DNA from: an uncultured Micromonospora sp.
GTDB lineage: Bacteria > Actinomycetota > Actinomycetes > Mycobacteriales > Micromonosporaceae
Direction of reading: 5' to 3'
Assembly (NCBI GenBank): GCA_937951935.1
Contig: CALGAM010000224.1
Location: forward strand, 1 to 19,002
DNA: 19,002 nt
A model generated the notes under the pieces. It was not told where the DNA came from and did not search any database. It saw only the letters and a program-made list of their open reading frames with translations. A program made the translations under genes and the position numbers. Shown in pieces: positions 7,019 through 14,236 of this stretch; positions within the stretch are counted from its first letter, which is position 1, and each line of letters begins with the position of its first letter.

Positions 7019-7813
7019 ATGTCTGACCAGCCGGTTTCGACGGTGGTGCCCCAGCAGTCGGGGCCGACGGTGCTGCCCGAACAGCTCGACCGGGACGCCC
7101 CGATGCCCCTGCACGCCCAGGTGTCGGAGCAGATCCGCGCCAGGATCGTGGCGGGTGAGTGGCCCCCGCACTACCGGCTGCGCAGCGAGCCGGAGTTGGC
7201 CGCCGAGTTCGGCATCTCCCGGGGCACCCTGCGGCGCGCGCTGGCGACGTTGATCCGGGACGGGCTGCTCGTGCAGGTGCGCGGCCGGGGGACGTACGTC
7301 ACCTCGACCGCCATCGAGCCCTCGATCGCCCAGAAGCTCACCACGCTCGCCGAGGACTTCGCCCGGCAGGGCGTGGAGGCGAGCACCGAGGTGCGGGCCA
7401 GCGAGGTCATCTCCGCGCCGTCCCCGGTGGCGGCCCTGCTCGACCTGCGGCCCGGAAAGCCGGTGCTGCGCCTGGAGCGGCTCCGGTCCACCTCGGCCGG
7501 GCCGGTGGCGTGGCTGGTCAACTACGTCCGCGTCGACCTGGCGCCCGGCCTGGAGCGGCTGGATCTGGTCAACCGGTCGCTGTTCGGGGTGCTGGAGAAC
7601 GAGTACGGGCTGAAGATCACCAGTGGTCGCCGCACGTTCAGCGCCACCGCGGCCGAGGCGGGGATCGCGGCGGCGCTCGGGGTACCGGAGGGCTTCCCGC
7701 TGCTCTACCTGGAGCAGATCACGTACCTCGACGACGGCAGCCCGGTCGAGTACTCCGACGTCTGGATCCACAGCGACCGGATGCGGGTGACCTCGCTGCT
7801 GTCCCGCCGCTGA
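7019..7813 (+). CDS. GntR-family (HutC/UTRA) transcriptional regulator
   Basis: Cytoplasmic DNA-binding regulator, 264 aa. After a 25-residue non-conserved N-terminus comes the GntR winged helix: PLHAQVSEQIRARIVAGEW, RSEPELAAEFGISRGTLRRA (recognition helix) and the wing VRGRGTYVTS. The rest is a UTRA ligand-binding domain: two-part pattern with LRPGKPVLRLERLR, WLVNYVRVDLAPGL, and the C-terminal SPVEYSDVWIHSDRMR. UTRA domains usually bind small metabolites such as sugar phosphates. ATG 7019 is preferred with GGAGAG (7008-7013) 5 nt upstream; a GTG at 7013 overlaps that RBS. As last gene of the sugar operon it is the natural candidate to bind the palindromic site at 1121-1147, with the phosphorylated sugar as likely inducer; both points are inference. 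Confidence 0.93.
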   Translation: MSDQPVSTVVPQQSGPTVLPEQLDRDAPMPLHAQVSEQIRARIVAGEWPPHYRLRSEPELAAEFGISRGTLRRALATLIRDGLLVQVRGRGTYVTSTAIEPSIAQKLTTLAEDFARQGVEASTEVRASEVISAPSPVAALLDLRPGKPVLRLERLRSTSAGPVAWLVNYVRVDLAPGLERLDLVNRSLFGVLENEYGLKITSGRRTFSATAAEAGIAAALGVPEGFPLLYLEQITYLDDGSPVEYSDVWIHSDRMRVTSLLSRR

Positions 7814-7921
7814 CCGGCCGCGGCGCGGCCCGGCCCGGTCCCACCGCCACCGCGCCCGGGCCCGCCCCACGCCGCCGACGGGCGCGCCCGCCGGCCGCCC
7901 CGCGCCCGCCGGCCGGCCGGG

Positions 7922-7975
7922 CCGGCCGAATCCTCCCTACCTGTCGGCCGGCCATTCCGGCCAAATCCTCCCTAC
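7922..7975. repeat. 19-bp direct repeat upstream of dusB
   Basis: CCGGCCGAATCCTCCCTAC (7922-7940) recurs as CCGGCCAAATCCTCCCTAC (7957-7975) with one mismatch at a period of 35 bp. Each copy ends in CCCTAC; in the second copy this runs into the proposed -10 element. It may be a tandem regulator site or a promoter duplication. The rest of the gap 7814-7985 is extremely GC-rich with overlapping GGCCGGCC-type palindromes that could terminate the upstream operon, but no single hairpin stands out. Confidence 0.6.
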
Positions 7976-7978
7976 ACT
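7973..7978 (+). promoter_or_regulatory. putative -10 element of dusB, leaderless transcript
   Basis: TACACT (7973-7978) matches TANNNT and ends 7 nt before the GTG start at 7986, so transcription would begin at or next to the start codon. There is no convincing -35 hexamer and no Shine-Dalgarno sequence before 7986, which fits a leaderless mRNA, common in actinobacteria. Confidence 0.4.
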
Positions 7979-7985
7979 TCAGCGC

Positions 7986-9143
7986 GTGGGTGACGAGCTA
8001 CGGCCGCTGGTGCTCGGGCGGCATCGGGTGTGGCCGCCGGTGGTATTGGCGCCGATGGCCGGAATCACCAACGTCGCGTTTCGGCGACTGTGTCGGGAGC
8101 AGGGTGGCGGACTCTACGTCTGCGAGATGGTGACCACCCGGGCGCTGGTCGAGCGGAACCCGAAGACGCTGCGGATGGTGGCGTTCGGCGGCGACGAGCG
8201 GCCCCGCAGCCTCCAGCTCTACGGCGTCGACCCCGAGATCACCGCCGCGGCGGTGCGGATGGTGGTCGAGGAGGACCTCGCCGACCACGTCGACCTCAAC
8301 TTCGGCTGCCCGGTGCCGAAGGTCACGCGCAGGGGCGGCGGGGCCGCGCTGCCGTGGCGACGCCGGCTCTTCGCCCGGATCGTCCGGGCCGCGGTGGACG
8401 CGGCGGCGCCCGCCGGGGTGCCGGTCACGGTCAAGATGCGCAAGGGGATCGACGACGACCACCTGACGTACGTCGAGGCGGGGCTGGCCGCCCAGGACGC
8501 CGGGGCGGCGGCGGTGACGTTGCACGGGCGTACCGCGGCCCAGCGCTACTCCGGCAGGGCCGACTGGGACGCCATCGCCACCCTGAAGCAGGCGTTGGAC
8601 ATCCCGGTGCTGGGCAACGGCGACATCTGGGAGGCCGACGACGCGCTGCGGATGGTCGCCCACACCGGGGTCGACGGGGTCGTGGTCGGCCGGGGTTGTC
8701 TGGGCCGGCCGTGGCTCTTCGCCGACCTGGCGGCGGCGTTCGCCGGCCGGCCGCGGCGGCTGCTGCCGACCCTCGGCGAGGTGGCGGCCACCATGCGCCG
8801 GCACGCCGAGCTGCTGGTGCAGTGGTACGCCGACGGGGGCCGCAACCCGCAGGGCGAGCGGGACGGCTGTGTCGACTTCCGTAAGCACGTGGCCTGGTAC
8901 CTGAAGGGCTTCCCGGTCGGCGGCGAGCTGCGCCGGGCCCTGGCCATGGTGAGCGGTCTCGGCGAGCTGGACGACCTGCTCGGCAAACTGGATCCGGCGG
9001 AGCCGTTCCCGGCGCACACCCTCGGGCAGCCGCGCGGCCGGACGAACTCGCCGGGCAAGGTCTTCCTGCCGGACGGCTGGCTCGCCGACCGGGACAGCGC
9101 CGAGGTGCCCGCCGGCGCCGAGCTGGCCGACTCCGGCGGCTGA
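7986..9143 (+). CDS. dusB: tRNA-dihydrouridine synthase
   Basis: FMN- and NADPH-dependent enzyme that reduces uridine to dihydrouridine in the tRNA D-loop; cytoplasmic; 385 aa, typical of actinobacterial DusB-like proteins. TIM-barrel hallmarks run in order: VLAPMAGITNVAFRRLC, DLNFGCPVPK with catalytic Cys108, GGGAALPWRRRLF, VKMRKG, TLHGRTAAQRYSGRADW, IPVLGNGDIW and VVVGRGCLGRPWLF (FMN phosphate site), then the C-terminal helical RNA-binding domain with FRKHVAWYLKGFP. Start GTG 7986 is taken because the barrel begins soon after and a -10 element lies just upstream. The last codons and stop lie in the first copy of a 26-bp tandem duplication. It is convergent with the hexosaminidase gene. Confidence 0.95.
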   Translation: MGDELRPLVLGRHRVWPPVVLAPMAGITNVAFRRLCREQGGGLYVCEMVTTRALVERNPKTLRMVAFGGDERPRSLQLYGVDPEITAAAVRMVVEEDLADHVDLNFGCPVPKVTRRGGGAALPWRRRLFARIVRAAVDAAAPAGVPVTVKMRKGIDDDHLTYVEAGLAAQDAGAAAVTLHGRTAAQRYSGRADWDAIATLKQALDIPVLGNGDIWEADDALRMVAHTGVDGVVVGRGCLGRPWLFADLAAAFAGRPRRLLPTLGEVAATMRRHAELLVQWYADGGRNPQGERDGCVDFRKHVAWYLKGFPVGGELRRALAMVSGLGELDDLLGKLDPAEPFPAHTLGQPRGRTNSPGKVFLPDGWLADRDSAEVPAGAELADSGG

Positions 9144-9171
9144 GCGAGCCGGCCGACTCCGGCGGCTGGGC
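9120..9171 (+). repeat. 26-bp tandem duplication across the dusB stop codon
   Basis: Two adjacent 26-bp copies (9120-9145 and 9146-9171) differ at two bases. Both contain GGCCGACTCCGGCGGCTG. One mismatch turns the stop TGA of copy one into TGG in copy two; because 26 is not a multiple of 3, copy two is also out of frame. It looks like a recent slippage duplication. Confidence 0.8.
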
Positions 9172-9219
9172 CCGGACCGACAGCGGCGGACGGACCCCGC
9201 CGACCCCACGGTCGGGCCC
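9168..9219. terminator. candidate bidirectional terminator between dusB and hexosaminidase gene
   Basis: GGGCCCGGACCG (9168-9179) can pair with CGGTCGGGCCC (9209-9219) with a single bulged G; the 29-nt loop can itself fold. The genes on both sides converge on it, the usual place for a shared terminator. There is no T-run on either side, so confidence is modest. Confidence 0.4.
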
Positions 9220-9264
9220 GGGGCCGGATCCGGCGGTGGCGGCCCTCGCCCACCTGCCGGGGCC

Positions 9265-10959
9265 TCAGGCGACGGGTGTCGGAGAGCCGCCGGCCGGCGG
9301 CCCGTCGGGGGAGCCGGTCGCGCCGTCGGCGGGTCCGGTGGCCCCGACCGGTGCCCCGGACGTCGGGCTGGCCGGACGCGGTCCGGGCACGGTCGGGCCG
9401 TCCGACCAGGGCACCCCGGCAGAGCGGTGGTAGGTGATGCCGGCGGCGTTCCACCGGTCACCCTGCCGGGCCAGCCGTACCCGGAAGTCGGCCCAGTCGT
9501 GCCGGGCCGCCGGCGACCAGCCGAGTTCGGCGATCGCGGGCAGCCGGGGGAAGGTCATGAACTCGATGTCGCTGACCGAGACCACGGTCTCCGTCCACAG
9601 GGGCGCCTCGACGCCGAGCACCGCCTCGGCGGGAACGTCGGTGAGGTGGGAGCCGGGGTCCCAGTCGTACGCGTCACGGACCTCGACCGTTCCGGCCCAG
9701 TCCTTGCCCAGCGGCGTGGTCTCGGAGTACTTCATGTCGAGGTAGGCGCGGTTGCCGGGGGAGAGCACCAGCCTCGCGCCCCGGGCGACGGCGGCGGCCA
9801 CCACCGGGTCCTCGGTGGCGGTACCCCAGTACTGGAGCACCCGCCCGGGGCTGTGGTCGGCGACCGCGAGCTGGTGCCAGCCGAGCACGGTCTTGCCGTG
9901 CCGGGTCACGATCGGCTGGATCCGGTTCATGAACGCGACGTACTCGCCCGGGGCGAGGGTGAACACCTCGTCGCCGCCGATGTGCAGGTACGGCCCGGGG
10001 GTGAGCGCCGCCACCTCGCCGAGCACGTCGTCGACGAACCGGTACGTCCGCTCGTTGGTCACGTCGAGCGCGCTGAACCCCACGTCGGTGCCGGTGTACT
10101 CCGGTGGCGGCGTCCCGCCCGGGGCCAGCTCGCCGTAGGCGGTCAGCGCCGCGTTGGTGTGGCCCGGCAGGTCGATCTCGGGCACCACCGTGACGTGCCG
10201 GGCGGCGGCGTAGGCGACGATCTCGGCGTACTGCTCCTTCGTGTAGTAGCCGCCCGGACCGCCGTCCACCTCGGTGGCGCCGCCGACGGTGGCCAGCCGG
10301 GGCCACGAGTCCACCGCGATCCGCCACCCCTGGTCGTCGGTGAGGTGCAGGTGCAGGTGGTTGAGCTTGTACCGGGCGAGGTGGTCGATGAACCGCAGCA
10401 CGTGCGGCACGGCGAAGAAGTGCCGGGCGACGTCGAGCATGGCTCCCCGGTAGGCGAACCGGGGACGGTCCTCGATCACCCCGCCGGGGACCGTCCACGG
10501 ACCCGGCTGGCGGCACGGGTACTCGATCCGGGCCGGCAGCAGCTGGCGCAGGGTCTGCACCCCGTAGAAGAGCCCGGCGGCGCCGGAGGCCCGGATCACC
10601 ACGCCGGTCCGTCCGACCTCCAGCCGGTAGCCCTCCGGGCTCGTCCGGTGGTCCGTCGCGGTGGCGTCGGGGTCGTCCAGCAGCAGCGTGATGCCGCCGG
10701 TGGCGCCCTCGCGCCCGTCGTCGACCACCGGCAGCGGGTAGCCGGTGGGCCGGCGCAGCAGCCCGGCCAGGTAGCGGCCGACCGCGTTCGCCTCGGGCCG
10801 GGGTGTGGTCCGGATCGTCGTGCCGGGGGTCAGGACGTACTCGACCCCGGCGGCCGGCACGACGGTCGCCGGGGCCGGCAGGACGTCGGTGAGCCGGATC
10901 GGGGCGTCGACAGCGCCGCGCCGGGCGGGAGGGCGGGGGCCGAAGGCGGTGTGGCGCAC
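9265..10959 (-). CDS. GH20 beta-N-acetylhexosaminidase
   Basis: Glycoside hydrolase family 20 enzyme that removes terminal beta-linked GlcNAc or GalNAc, for example from chitobiose. 564 aa. An N-terminal GH20b-like domain (about 20-165) precedes the catalytic barrel (about 168-510). Catalytic pair Asp330-Glu331 lies in HIGGDEVF; other hallmarks are YRGAMLDVARHFF (substrate Arg171), NHLHLHLTDDQGWR, VVPEIDLPGHT and YWG. No signal peptide or membrane segment is visible, so it may act inside the cell on imported disaccharides, unless it leaves by another route. The last 46 residues are a Gly/Pro/Ala/Ser/Thr-rich low-complexity tail. Start is GTG (10957-10959) with GGAG on the minus strand (10966-10969), 6 nt away. 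A strong promoter lies just upstream. Confidence 0.95.
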   Translation of the reverse strand: MRHTAFGPRPPARRGAVDAPIRLTDVLPAPATVVPAAGVEYVLTPGTTIRTTPRPEANAVGRYLAGLLRRPTGYPLPVVDDGREGATGGITLLLDDPDATATDHRTSPEGYRLEVGRTGVVIRASGAAGLFYGVQTLRQLLPARIEYPCRQPGPWTVPGGVIEDRPRFAYRGAMLDVARHFFAVPHVLRFIDHLARYKLNHLHLHLTDDQGWRIAVDSWPRLATVGGATEVDGGPGGYYTKEQYAEIVAYAAARHVTVVPEIDLPGHTNAALTAYGELAPGGTPPPEYTGTDVGFSALDVTNERTYRFVDDVLGEVAALTPGPYLHIGGDEVFTLAPGEYVAFMNRIQPIVTRHGKTVLGWHQLAVADHSPGRVLQYWGTATEDPVVAAAVARGARLVLSPGNRAYLDMKYSETTPLGKDWAGTVEVRDAYDWDPGSHLTDVPAEAVLGVEAPLWTETVVSVSDIEFMTFPRLPAIAELGWSPAARHDWADFRVRLARQGDRWNAAGITYHRSAGVPWSDGPTVPGPRPASPTSGAPVGATGPADGATGSPDGPPAGGSPTPVA

Positions 10960-11005
10960 GGCAGTCTCCGGGGGAAGCCGCAGGTGGTTCCGGGGAAAAT
11001 CCCAT

Positions 11006-11036
11006 GGAACGTACGTTCGAACGGTTCCTGTGTCAA
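11006..11036 (-). promoter_or_regulatory. hexosaminidase promoter with overlapping palindromic operator
   Basis: Read on the minus strand: TTGACA (plus 11031-11036), a 17-bp spacer, then TACGTT (plus 11008-11013). Inside it, on the plus strand, a perfect 12-bp palindrome GAACGTACGTTC (11007-11018) overlaps a perfect 10-bp palindrome CGTTCGAACG (11014-11023); outer GGAAC (11006-11010) and GTTCC (11024-11028) extend the symmetry. The symmetric block covers the spacer and -10, so binding there should repress. The regulator is unknown; the sequence does not match the DasR consensus as I know it. Confidence 0.7.
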
Positions 11037-11187
11037 GAGTTGGTTACTCTCGGGTACGGAGACGTCGATCGACGTGGCCCGCCCGGCCTCCGCGGTACGC
11101 CCGCGCGTCTCGTGCCGCCCGGGGTCGTCGGGTGACCACCCGTCCGGCGTCGCCGGCGGTTCGGGCGCCGTCTGATCGATCTTGCGC

Positions 11188-11203
11188 GTGGGACCGTTCC
11201 CAC
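11188..11203. promoter_or_regulatory. LacI-type operator candidate
   Basis: GTGGGA, CCGT, TCCCAC: perfect 6-bp arms. The inner 14 bases TGGGACCGTTCCCA match 12 of 14 positions of the streptomycete CebR box TGGGAGCGCTCCCA as I remember it, suggesting a LacI/GalR-family site. It lies about 190 bases before ppdK and about 230 bases before the hexosaminidase start, so its target is unclear. Confidence 0.4.
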
Positions 11204-11392
11204 ACAACCCCACGAACGCGCACAGGATTCGCGACTGTGCACATCGTCACCGAATGCTCCCGTGCAAGCGTTCGGTCGCTTAACCTTCGCCCACCGCCGC
11301 CGGCCGTTTCCCTGGTACGAAGGTTCGCTTCCGGGGTACGCGCAGACGGCCAAACCATCGTTCAGCGCCGAACGACATGGGTAGGAGGCTCC

Positions 11393-14125
11393 GTGGCATC
11401 CCAGCAGACGCCGGGACAGAAATACGTCTACGACTTCACCGAGGGTAACAAGGATCTGAAGGATCTACTGGGTGGCAAGGGTGCCAACCTGGCCGAGATG
11501 ACCAACCTCGGGCTGCCGGTGCCACCCGGCTTCACCATCACCACCGAGGCCTGCCGGGCGTACCTCGCCACCGGAACGCGGCCGGCCGGGCTCGCCGAGG
11601 AGATCGCCGACCACCTGCGTGCCCTGGAGGACGCGATGGGCCGCCGGCTCGGCGACCCCGACGACCCGCTGCTGGTCTCGGTCCGCTCCGGCGCCAAGTT
11701 CTCCATGCCCGGGATGATGGAGACCGTGCTGAACGTCGGCCTCACCGACGCCAGCGTGCACGGGCTCGCCCGACAGGCCGCCGGCTCGGCCGACCGGCCC
11801 TCCGCCGAGGCCGAGCGGTTCGCCTGGGACTCCTACCGCCGGCTCATCCAGATGTTCGGCAAGACGGTCTGCGACGTGCCGGGCGAGGAGTTCGAGCAGG
11901 CGCTCGAGGAGTGCAAACGGGCGAAGGGAGCCACCAGCGACCTCGACCTCGACGCGAACGACCTGCGCGCGCTGGTCGGCACGTACAAGGAGATCTTCCG
12001 CGCGCACACCGGCCGGGAGTTTCCGCAGCAGCCGAGGGAGCAGCTCGACCTCGCCATCGACGCCGTCTTCAAGTCCTGGAACTCCGAGCGGGCCGTCATC
12101 TACCGCCGCCAGGAGCGGATCCCCGCCGACCTCGGCACCGCCGTCAACGTCTGCAGCATGGTCTTCGGCAACCTCGGCCCGGACTCCGGCACCGGCGTCG
12201 CCTTCACCCGCGACCCCGCCACCGGCGCCCAGGGCATCTACGGCGACTACCTCGCCAACGCGCAGGGCGAGGACGTGGTCGCCGGGATCCGCAACACCGT
12301 CCCGCTGCAGCAGCTCGCGGAGCTGAACCGACCGGCGTACGACGAACTGCTGGCCATCATGGCCCGGCTGGAGGAGCACTACCGGGACCTCTGCGACATC
12401 GAGTTCACCATCGAGCGCGGCAAGCTCTGGATGCTGCAGACCCGGGTGGGCAAGCGGACCGCCGCCGCCGCGTTCGTGATCGCCGCGCAGCTCGTCGACG
12501 AGGGCCTGATCGACCTCGACGAGGCGCTGGCCCGGGTCACCGGCACGCAGCTCGCCCAGTTGATGTTCCCCCGCTTCAAGGCCGGTGAGGACCTGCGGCC
12601 GGTGGCCCGGGGAGTCGCCGCCTCGCCCGGCGCCGCCGTGGGCCGGGCGGTCTTCGACAGCCGGAGGGCGGTCGAACTGGCCGGGCAGGGGGAGGCGGTC
12701 ATCCTGGTCCGTCGGGAGACCCAACCCGACGACCTGCCCGGCATGGTCGCCGCCCGCGGCATCCTCACCTCCCGGGGCGGCAAGACCAGCCACGCGGCGG
12801 TGGTGGCCCGCGGGATGGGCAAGACCTGTGTCTGCGGGGCGGACGCCCTCGACGTCGACGTCGCGGGCCGGAGGTTCACCGTCGACGGCCAGACCGTCCG
12901 GGAGGGCGACATCATCTCCATCGACGGCAGCACCGGCAACATCTACCTCGGGGAGGTGCCGGTCGCGCCCTCCGAGGTGGTGCGCTACTTCGAGGGGGAG
13001 CTGGACCCGGAACACACCGACGACGCGCTGGTGCGCGCCGTACACCGGATCATGTCGCACGCCGACGCCCGACGGCGGCTGGGGGTCCGCGCGAACGCCG
13101 ACACCGGGGCGGACGCGGCCCGGGCCCGGCGGTTCGGTGCCGAGGGGATCGGACTGTGCCGTACCGAGCACATGTTCCTCGGCGACCGGCGTGAACTGGT
13201 CGAGCGGCTGATCCTGGCCGCCACCGACGCCGAGCGGGAGGCGGCTCTCGCCGCGCTGCTGCCGCTGCAGCGGGCCGACTTCATCGAGATCTTCCGGGAG
13301 ATGGACGGGCTGCCGGTCACGGTACGGCTGATCGACCCCCCGCTGCACGAGTTCCTTCCCGCCCTGGAGGAACTGGCGGTACGGGTGGCGGTGGCCCGCG
13401 AGCGCGGCGAGGACGTCGGCCGGGACGAGCAGCTGCTGGCCGCGGTACGCCGGATGCACGAGCAGAACCCGATGTTGGGCCTGCGCGGCGTACGCCTCGG
13501 CCTGGTCGTTCCCGGCCTGTTCGCCATGCAGGTCCGCGCGATCGTCGAGGCGGCCGTGGAGTGCGCCCGGGGCGGCGGCAACCCCAGGCCGGAGATCATG
13601 GTGCCGCTGGTCGGCGCGGTGCAGGAGCTGGAGACGGTACGCGCCGAGGCCGAGAAGATCGTCGCGGAGGTGACCCGGGAGCAGGGCGTGGAGGTGCTGA
13701 TCGGCACCATGATCGAGGTGCCCCGGGCGGCGCTCACCGCCGGCCAGATCGCCGAGGCGGCGGAGTTCTTCTCCTTCGGCACCAACGACCTGACCCAGAT
13801 GGGCTGGGGGTTCTCCCGCGACGACGTCGAGGGCACGTTCTTCCAGCGCTACCTGGAGCTGGGCATCTTCGGCGTCTCGCCGTTCGAGTCGATCGACGCC
13901 GAGGGCATCGGCCGGCTGGTCCGGATCGCCGCCGAGGAGGGACGGGCCGCCCGGCCCGGGATCAAGCTCGGGGTCTGCGGCGAGCACGGCGGTGACCCGG
14001 ACTCGGTGCGCTTCTTCCACGAGGTGGGGCTGGACTACGTCTCCTGCTCACCGTTCCGGGTGCCGGTGGCCCGGCTGGAGGCGGGCCGGGCGGCGGTCAC
14101 CTCGGCCGGCTCCGACAGCCGCTGA
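11393..14125 (+). CDS. ppdK: pyruvate, phosphate dikinase
   Basis: Interconverts ATP + pyruvate + Pi and AMP + PEP + PPi in the cytoplasm, linking glycolysis and gluconeogenesis. 910 aa, close to the usual length. N-terminal ATP-grasp domain (from DLLGGKGANLAEMTNLGLPVPPGF to about residue 360), the swivelling phosphohistidine domain with His467 in SRGGKTSHAAVVARGMGK, and the C-terminal PEP/pyruvate barrel (about 530-905) with GLCRTEHMF, SFGTNDLTQM and the proton-donor Cys862 in GVCGEHGGDP. The GTG at 11393 follows AGGAGG (11383-11388) at a short 4-nt spacing; the frame stays open far upstream, but that part overlaps the promoter region and looks non-coding. The long leader with inverted repeats suggests transcriptional control. 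Confidence 0.96.
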   Translation: MASQQTPGQKYVYDFTEGNKDLKDLLGGKGANLAEMTNLGLPVPPGFTITTEACRAYLATGTRPAGLAEEIADHLRALEDAMGRRLGDPDDPLLVSVRSGAKFSMPGMMETVLNVGLTDASVHGLARQAAGSADRPSAEAERFAWDSYRRLIQMFGKTVCDVPGEEFEQALEECKRAKGATSDLDLDANDLRALVGTYKEIFRAHTGREFPQQPREQLDLAIDAVFKSWNSERAVIYRRQERIPADLGTAVNVCSMVFGNLGPDSGTGVAFTRDPATGAQGIYGDYLANAQGEDVVAGIRNTVPLQQLAELNRPAYDELLAIMARLEEHYRDLCDIEFTIERGKLWMLQTRVGKRTAAAAFVIAAQLVDEGLIDLDEALARVTGTQLAQLMFPRFKAGEDLRPVARGVAASPGAAVGRAVFDSRRAVELAGQGEAVILVRRETQPDDLPGMVAARGILTSRGGKTSHAAVVARGMGKTCVCGADALDVDVAGRRFTVDGQTVREGDIISIDGSTGNIYLGEVPVAPSEVVRYFEGELDPEHTDDALVRAVHRIMSHADARRRLGVRANADTGADAARARRFGAEGIGLCRTEHMFLGDRRELVERLILAATDAEREAALAALLPLQRADFIEIFREMDGLPVTVRLIDPPLHEFLPALEELAVRVAVARERGEDVGRDEQLLAAVRRMHEQNPMLGLRGVRLGLVVPGLFAMQVRAIVEAAVECARGGGNPRPEIMVPLVGAVQELETVRAEAEKIVAEVTREQGVEVLIGTMIEVPRAALTAGQIAEAAEFFSFGTNDLTQMGWGFSRDDVEGTFFQRYLELGIFGVSPFESIDAEGIGRLVRIAAEEGRAARPGIKLGVCGEHGGDPDSVRFFHEVGLDYVSCSPFRVPVARLEAGRAAVTSAGSDSR

Positions 14126-14166
14126 GCGGCGCCGGCACCACCGCCGGCTGACCGGTTTCCGCGCCC

Positions 14167-14200
14167 CCGACCGGGCGTGACCGGTGTAGCCGCCGGTCGG
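14167..14200. terminator. inverted repeat between convergent ppdK and Roadblock genes
   Basis: CCGACCGG (14167-14174) and CCGGTCGG (14193-14200) are exact complements with an 18-nt loop. A second small stem, GCCGGC-ACCACC-GCCGGC (14131-14148), directly follows the ppdK stop. Either could end transcription from both sides; neither has a T-run. Confidence 0.45.
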
Positions 14201-14236
14201 ACGGGGTCGAGCCGGAGGGCGCGCCATCCCGGCGGG

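Larger units (their letters stand above)
10960..11392. other. 433-base divergent regulatory region between hexosaminidase and ppdK
   Basis: Apart from the hexosaminidase promoter this gap holds several inverted repeats: GTGGGA-CCGT-TCCCAC (11188-11203); GCACAG/CTGTGC (11220-11240), which also contains the palindrome TGTGCACA; AAGCG/CGCTT (11266-11281); and AACCTTCG/CGAAGGTT (11282-11289 with 11318-11325). TAACCT (11281-11286) fits a -10 for ppdK but has no good -35. No protein-coding gene is supported here. Confidence 0.5.

Noticed and set aside
9427..11175. 582-residue plus-strand open frame opposite the hexosaminidase
   Set aside because: Antisense shadow rich in Gly/Val/Arg; the minus strand carries the complete GH20 enzyme.
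10805..11392. N-terminal extension of PPDK
   Set aside because: It overlaps the divergent hexosaminidase gene and the promoter region; the PPDK fold starts right after the GTG at 11393, which has its own AGGAGG.
11465..14020. 851-residue minus-strand open frame opposite ppdK
   Set aside because: Shadow of the ppdK codon pattern; no domains and no RBS, while the plus strand has the full PPDK motif set.
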